Positions 58,675-64,000 of a DNA stretch of 64,000 nt are shown here, piece after piece. A model generated the notes under the pieces. The model worked only from the letters and a program-made list of their open reading frames with translations, did not search any database and was not told the DNA's origin. The stretch is taken from assembly GCF_949628215.1 (NCBI RefSeq), contig NC_134276.1, positions 134,850,125 through 134,914,124 of the forward strand, in the 5' to 3' direction. A program made the position numbers and the translations under genes. How positions within the stretch are numbered: the stretch's first letter is position 1; every line of letters starts with the position of its first letter. Origin of the DNA: Phalacrocorax aristotelis (Eukaryota; Chordata; Aves; Suliformes; Phalacrocoracidae).

Positions 58675-60481
58675 TTTATTTTCAATTCAAACAAGTTTGT
58701 AAGAACATTAAGCAGAAACAAAGTAATAAAAGACAACATGCACATAACCTGAAACATGCTTGAGATCACTGCAAGAAAATACACGTTAAGAAAAGTTATC
58801 TGGAACAATAACAAATATTTGCCTCCTTTGCAGTGAAAGTTTAACTACAACATACAACCCGCGTGCAGCCATTTGAAGACAGGGTTGTAGTAAAAATTGT
58901 GCACCAACCACAAAAAAAACCCCAACTCTACCACAGAAATAGGTATGCTTTTAGAATCTCATTTACTCTTGCGAGCTCATGCCATTTTGTATTCTTGGGC
59001 AGTGGCAGACTGGAGTCTGCAATTCCACATCCTGTAAAAAAATTCAGTTTCACATAGGTTGGAGCTGATTTCCAGTTTCTCCATACTGGACAGGATGATT
59101 CAGTTATTTTAAAAAAAGAAACTGAAAATGTTAATTGGTATTTTCCTCATTTTGTCTAACTAGGTTTCTCTAAACCTCTTGCCTCCCCCAGAGCTTGGAT
59201 ACTTATGTCAGATGAGGCAGCCAGTGCCCTTTTCAGCAGAATAATACAGAAAAGATCCAACTAAGCCCTGAGGAAGTGACATAAACCCTACCAGCTTACA
59301 CTCTTAAAACTGGGACTAGACAAGAGTGGGGAACCATCCTGCTCTAGCCCCCTGGATGACAACTCCACTGGGACCCAACAGGATTCCTTGCTCCCAACAT
59401 CCACATTCCAGGATAAGTGACATTAAACTTGACCTTTAAAACAACAAAATCCTTTACCAAGCTGCTCACCTCTACCCCAGAGAAAGCTGCACTGTAGCAG
59501 TGCTGTGTTTGTGAAGTGCTAGGGGACCATCACATACAGGTAAGCACTGTTCTCACCATTCCAAAGATGATTATGCACAGCACTCCTCACACTTCCAACA
59601 ATGGCACTTTGGGCTACCCTCTGCTACAATTCACAAGCTTGGGACAAGTCAACAGCCTCTCAGCAGAGAGATGTAGAAAGGCAAGATCTAAACTGGGTGG
59701 GGAGAGTCCCACAGACACCATCCTGAATGAGCTGACAGGCAAAAGTAATTTAGAAACATCAGTTTCCAAAGCTGCTATGTGAGATATGGCTAATACTCTA
59801 CCCCACTTTCTCTCCTCTGCTTATCCCTTCCTCTCCACTGCCCTGTGTACACAGGAGAGCAGCAGGCAAGGGGTGGGGAGGTGCTAACCTCTCCAGAAGG
59901 AGTTGCTGAGAGTAACTGGATCAAGTAATCTGAAATCAGATGATCTAATGTAGCTTTTTAGTGGGGGAGTAGACAATGCAGATGATGAACCTATTAGCAG
60001 TTAGCTGACTGAGGTAGCAACAGAGATAGGCAAGACAGCAGGAAAGATTCTGGGCTACAACAGGGTATTTCCAGTAGAAATATGCTGAAGTACAGGGCTT
60101 TCTTTTCCAGCAAAGCTCTGCTGCAAGACACACAGGGCAAGGATCAGAGATCACCTACTAAAGAGGCAGCAAAGGTGAGACTTGGACAAACACAGACCAT
60201 TACCAATTCTGCTGCTCCTGGCTGTGGCATTGCATATTCCCCTCCATGAATGAAGTTTCATCTATCCACATACAAAACACCCTTGCCAAGGGTTAGCTAT
60301 GAACAAACAGGTGCCTTTACATAGAAAGCTAGCCCGAGGCAGCAGGGTGCTGAGCCCCACCAATGGTTAAAACAGGAGTAAGTGAGGAGGGGCAAGAGAA
60401 AGGAATAGCTGGTGGATCCCGAGTCTAGATCCTAGAAACCCCATGACAGAAAACAGGAGAAGGGAGAAAAAATACTTAGAC
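58675..60481 (-). other. NANOG 3' UTR (inferred) with poly(A) signal
   Basis: On the minus strand the first AATAAA after the NANOG stop is at 58680-58675, implying a 3' UTR of about 1.8 kb. No repeat or exon is seen in between. The end point is inferred. Confidence 0.5.
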
Positions 60482-60898
60482 CTAAGGCTCATAACCACTC
60501 TGGGTCCCCAGGGGAAGCCAAGGGGCCTGGTACTGATGCCGTACAGGAGAGCTTGAGAATGGTGTGACACTGTCAGAGGTGGTCTGGAAGCTGTTGGTGT
60601 CTTCTGGCTCCAGGCTGACGTATTCCATATTGGCAGGGTAGTTGTGATAGAAGTTCATCTGCTGGCTTAAGAAACCCATGGCTTGCTGAGTATTGCAGCT
60701 TGTCCCACCTTTTCCAAAGAGGCCCTCATCCTCCACAACCATGAATGAGTACAGGTTCTGCCCATTCCCGTAAGTCTGGCCACTGCTGTAAGGCTGGTGC
60801 ACTTTGGTCATGGACTGAAGGTTTATGTTGGCACTGACAGGGAAGCCCTGGTGAAATGTAGGCGTTATATCCAGGTACGTAGCCTGATGAAACCCATT
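60482..60898 (-). CDS. NANOG exon 4
   Basis: Residues 174-311 and stop TAG: NGFHQATYLD through SGYEP. Transactivation region rich in Gln, Ser, Tyr and Asn. Acceptor CTTTCCTAG, phase 0. Confidence 0.95.
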   Translation of the reverse strand, partial: NGFHQATYLDITPTFHQGFPVSANINLQSMTKVHQPYSSGQTYGNGQNLYSFMVVEDEGLFGKGGTSCNTQQAMGFLSQQMNFYHNYPANMEYVSLEPEDTNSFQTTSDSVTPFSSSPVRHQYQAPWLPLGTQSGYEP

Positions 60899-63039
60899 CT
60901 AGGAAAGACAGAGAAGGCTGTTCAGTAATGCAGGGCACGACACATTCTGACTGTACCCATTCTTTTGGACAGGTCCTCCTTTCTCCCCTGCCCCTCCTAC
61001 AAGCCAAACAACAGTGTCTTTTTCATACTTGTGGTCCTCACTATAGACTAATCCTAACTTTAATAGATATGACAAGATATTAAGTCTCCAACTCAACAGG
61101 TCTGGAAACACCATGCTGGAGAGAAAACCAGCATGAGTAGCCTTGCTGGTCCTCTTTGGCTGTTTTGTTTTCTGTCTAGTCTCAGCTGGGAGATTAGTGA
61201 ACTGGAAACAAAGCTCTTTCAGTGCCAGGGGCAGCTGAAAATAGATGTCACTGTAAGTCCAATTACAAGAAATACAACTGGCTTGGTAATATGGAGTCCT
61301 GTGCATCGTTCTGGTTAGTAGTCTGGACATAATGGACTTCTCCCCACAGACTGGAGGGACAGTAACTGGTGGTGATGGGGGGAAGGGAGAATTCTCTCAC
61401 CTGTGGTAGATACACCCCTTTTTCCACCCACTGGCTCTCCTTTTGGCAACGTTTAAATTTCATCCGTTGATTCTGAAACCATGTTTTCACCTAGAAGTGA
61501 TGGGGAAAGGACATAACGCATTAGAAATTCATTCTCAAAGCTTACTACACATCCTAAAGATGTTTTGCTTTCTACTACAATCCAGTTTCTGCTTGGTTTC
61601 TAATACTGTACATAATTTCAGCAGCTAACAATATGCAGCAGACCTAGGTAGGTGTAGAATCATAGAGCTGAGACTTGAAAACAAACTCTCTTACTTCTCA
61701 GATCACCATGTGGTCTTTCATGACACCAAAAAACCCCACCTGAAACACAGGCCAAGACAACTGCAGCAACGCAGTTTGTACAAGCAGGAGCTGTGCCAAG
61801 ATCAGTGCTGACTGAGGAGTCATTCCTTCAGTCAGACAGAGCAGCTGGTGGGGCAAGGATACCCTCTCTCTAGGGAGAGACCCAGGTGCCACTCAGACTA
61901 AGAAGGGCAACTTGCATAGCAGTACAAGTATCTGACTTCATGTTTGGAGACAACACATGCCTGCACAGAACAGTAACCTGACTCTGCATAGCCCTGCTCT
62001 GTATGCACTTTCAAACACCTGCACAGAGTGGGTGGATAGTGCTTGAACCAAACATAAGAGGAAAACTGAGTCATAAGTTTTCACACCCTCTGCTCTCTCA
62101 TATAGGCAATGGAATAAACAAGACTATGAAAGAAACTCATCTCTGGGGTCTAAGAAAAAAAGAAAAACCACCAAAACCCCCTGTTCACAAAATCACTTCA
62201 CACCAGGGATGCAACTCAGCTGCTCAGAGCAAGATGTTCACCTGCTTGTAGGTGAGCCCCAGGGCAGCAGCCAGCTCCCGGATCTGCTGTGGGCTGAGGT
62301 ACTTCTGGCTCTGGAACCGCTGGTGTAGGGTTTGCAGCTGCTGCTGGGAGAAGGCTGTGCGGCTCTTGGCCTTCTTCACCACACCCTCACCTTCCTCCTT
62401 GACCTTCTGGAAAGAGGGATGGGGAGATGGGCGCTCTGCGGTGGGGCTAGTGGCAGAGTCAGGGACGTACTGGATGAGTATCCCAGAGCTGGAGGAAGCC
62501 GGAGAGACATCTGAGGAGAAAAAAGAACTGGGATGAGCAGGGTCAGGGGGAGAAGACTCAAAGACTTCGAAGCTCATCTTCTCGGGAGAATTTAAGATTG
62601 CGGGTGCCCTGGGGACTTTGCAGGGGCTCCGCAGCCGCAGGCAACGCGGTGCGGAGAAGCCGGCACAGGCACCCTCGGCTCGAGGGAGCGGAACCGAGGC
62701 CCCTCTCTGCTCGCACCCCCACCCCGCCCGGGCACCAGGGCCGCTGCTTTACTGCGGGGCAGCCGGCGGAGCTCGATCTTCCTCGCCGGGACGGCACCGG
62801 CATCGCTCCCCCCCCCGGGACAGGAGGGACGCGAGTGACACGACCAGCCCCCCGGGGTCGGCCGGGCCGGGGCGCGTACCTGGGTGGCTGGGCGTCTTGG
62901 CCGCCGCGGAGAAGGGGAGTGAGTCCGCCGCCGGAGCCTCCTCGGCAGGCACGCTGTCCATACTCCCTGGGGAGAGCCAGCAATAGTCCCCACACCTGAC
63001 CGCGCCGCTGTAGGGCAGGTAGGCCAGGTGGGCACTCAT
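60482..63039 (-). CDS. NANOG homeobox transcription factor, 4 exons
   Basis: Pluripotency and germline homeodomain factor acting in the nucleus. Exons in transcript order 63039-62880, 62510-62242, 61490-61401 and 60898-60482 give 311 residues, close to the avian length. Start MSAHLAYLPY as in avian NANOG with G at -3. An in-frame ATG at 63120 lies about where transcription should begin and is disfavoured. Order of parts: Ser/Pro-rich N-terminus (DVSPASSSSG, VPDSATSP), homeodomain at residues 100-159 with WFQNQRMK (Gln at position 52, the NANOG-type residue), then a C-terminal region with TYLD, FHQG, YSSGQTYGNGQN, EDEGLFGKGG, CNTQQAMGF, FYHNYP and RHQYQAPW. The mammalian Trp-repeat is absent, as in birds. 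All splice sites are GT-AG and the frame is intact. This copy, rather than the + strand one, matches chicken NANOG as I remember it. Confidence 0.96.
61401..61490 (-). CDS. NANOG exon 3
   Basis: Residues 144-173: VKTWFQNQRMKFKRCQKES completes the homeodomain recognition helix, then QWVEKGVYLPQ. Acceptor CACTTCTAG, donor CAG|GTGAGA, 90 bp. Confidence 0.95.
62242..62510 (-). CDS. NANOG exon 2
   Basis: Residues 54-143: DVSPASSSSG, Pro/Ser linker, KVKEEGEGVVKKAKSRTAF, and homeodomain positions 1-44. Acceptor CTCCTCAG (phase 1), donor CAG|GTGAAC. Its 3' 99 bases and the first six of the intron are nearly identical to the + strand paralogue. Confidence 0.95.
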
Positions 63040-63110
63040 GGCCAGGCCGGGACCCCCAGCCCCAAGCGGGAGGCGAGCTGGCAGTGGAGAGTGCAGGCAG
63101 CCCGCGGGCA
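62580..63110. promoter_or_regulatory. CpG island over NANOG exon 1 and intron 1
   Basis: Dense CpG and GC over exon 1 (63039-62880) and the 369-bp intron 1, in contrast to the CpG-poor exon 1 of the paralogue. Such an island implies low germline methylation at this copy. Confidence 0.75.
62880..63039 (-). CDS. NANOG exon 1
   Basis: Residues 1-53 plus one base of codon 54. MSAHLAYLPY, then a Ser/Ala/Pro-rich segment ending KTPSHP. Donor CCAG|GTACGC, phase 1. Confidence 0.92.
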
Positions 63111-63139
63111 GGTACCCCATTAGGTGGAGGTGGGGGATG

Positions 63140-63216
63140 CTTTATGTCCTCCCCAGCCTGGCCTTGGCTAGAAGGGATTGTCATGGCCATTGTCATGTTA
63201 AAAGTCAGTTGATTGG
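63140..63216 (-). promoter_or_regulatory. NANOG proximal promoter: CCAAT, OCT-SOX composite, TATA-like
   Basis: Reading the minus strand towards the gene there is a CCAAT box (63216-63212), then TTTAACATGACAATG (63202-63188), then CATAAAG (63146-63140), about 100 bp before the start codon. The second element is, on the + strand, CATTGTCATGTTAAA, a SOX half-site joined to an octamer-like half-site as in mammalian NANOG promoters. A second SOX-like half-site (ATTGTCATG, 63178-63186) repeats the first with 11-bp spacing. Composite-element control by OCT4 and SOX2 is established for mouse and human NANOG. Use here is inferred. Confidence 0.72.
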
Positions 63217-64000
63217 AGGGGAGGGGCTTTGGGGGTATTCGGGGAGTGGGGGAGGGCAGGGACACCAGGCCCCGCTTCCCGACTTGGCTCCCTGTGCGGC
63301 GGTGGGGGACAGGCTGCCAGCACACCCCTCCCTGCTGGGGGGTGGGAGGAAAAGCCTTGCTTCCCCCTCAGGGCCAGAAGGCCTGAGCAGGGCCGCCTGG
63401 TGAGTTGGACGGGGCTTAGCAGACACCCCCCACCCCCACTTTTAGCACTCCTTCTCCCCACCTCCGCCTCCTCACCGGTCCACACCCAAACGCAAAGAAT
63501 AGGAGGGGAACCCAGAGCCTGCCCGGGGGCATACGGAGCCTCTGCGTGTCTGCATTGCAGATCGCAACCGTCATTGCAAGCAGATAAGCCCTCCACATCC
63601 ACGCAAGCGAATACAGACTTGGGGCACGGTGCTACGGAGCGGTGTCTGTATTGCAGGGAAGAGGGCTCAGAGAAAAGCAAGCTGCTTCTCCAGCGGCCAG
63701 CCCAAGACCGAGAAAGGCAGGTCTGTTTTGCAGGGGCACAGAGAAATGGCACTTCACTCTTTTTCAAGATTCCCTTTGCCGTCTGACACTTTTTTTAAAA
63801 AAAAAGTAGGAGCTAAAAAAAAAAAATTATCTTTTCCACGCACCAGGGAGAGGTGGGAATCACCCCGTCAGATCCCAAAGGAAACAAGAGCAGCACAGCT
63901 GTAAAAAAGCCTTGTAGATATTAGAGATTTGAAGCCAGGGTCTACAGTCTGCTTGGGGAAGATAAACACCCACCCCAACTATTACTCCTTCCTTTAAGGA
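63217..64000. other. NANOG upstream region, no gene seen
   Basis: GC-rich DNA with G/C-rich boxes (about 63290-63370 and 63425-63475), then ordinary sequence and A-runs near 63795-63830. No exon of a neighbouring gene is recognisable before the window ends. Confidence 0.5.

Noticed and set aside
63039-63120. NANOG translation start at the upstream in-frame ATG (63120)
   Set aside because: It lies only about 20-25 bp from the TATA-like box, where transcription would be expected to begin. The MSAHLA start is shared with avian NANOG and with the paralogue (MCAHLA).

Overview
The window is nuclear DNA from a bird. Two protein families fix this. A ten-exon glucose transporter reads as avian GLUT3 (SLC2A3), and the homeobox gene near the right edge reads as avian NANOG, with the MSAHLA start and no mammalian tryptophan-repeat domain. 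CR1 LINE fragments ending in the ATTCTRTG-type terminus, a few old MIR-type SINEs, large introns and scarce repeats also fit a bird. I cannot name the species.

Layout. 1-13.6 kb is intergenic with no coding signal; it holds two CR1 fragments and low-complexity DNA. 13.68-14.36 kb is the CpG-island promoter and first exon of SLC2A3 (+ strand; CDS 14076-22692, 494 codons, all splice sites GT-AG, apparently intact), followed by a long 3' UTR to about 25.2 kb. 25.2-47.2 kb is gene-poor. It contains a pair of almost identical 984-bp direct repeats 6,194 bp apart, a CR1 relic and MIR SINEs. 47.25-54.0 kb holds a complete four-exon NANOG-family gene on the + strand (CDS 47439-53302, 302 codons). 54-58.6 kb is intergenic and has one strong hairpin. 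58.7-63.2 kb is NANOG itself on the - strand (CDS 63039-60482, 311 codons), with a CpG-island first exon.

Main result. The window carries two full-length NANOG genes in tail-to-tail (convergent) orientation, about 7.2 kb between stop codons. They share the exon plan, all intron phases, and a core promoter with CCAAT, a composite OCT-SOX element and a TATA-like box in the same order and spacing. Coding sequence outside the homeobox has diverged widely. A 105-bp piece of the homeobox, running six bases into intron 2, differs at only two positions, which points to gene conversion between the copies. The + strand copy carries Arg instead of Gln at homeodomain position 52.

How the genes fit together. 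SLC2A3 imports glucose at the plasma membrane. NANOG is a nuclear factor of pluripotent and germ cells. They are neighbours in many vertebrates, and the primate counterpart of this region has also duplicated (SLC2A14, NANOGP1). The second NANOG with its own OCT-SOX promoter could be a second pluripotency or germline factor in this lineage. Expression cannot be judged from sequence alone. Exon coordinates come from reading frames, splice consensus and family knowledge, without transcripts.
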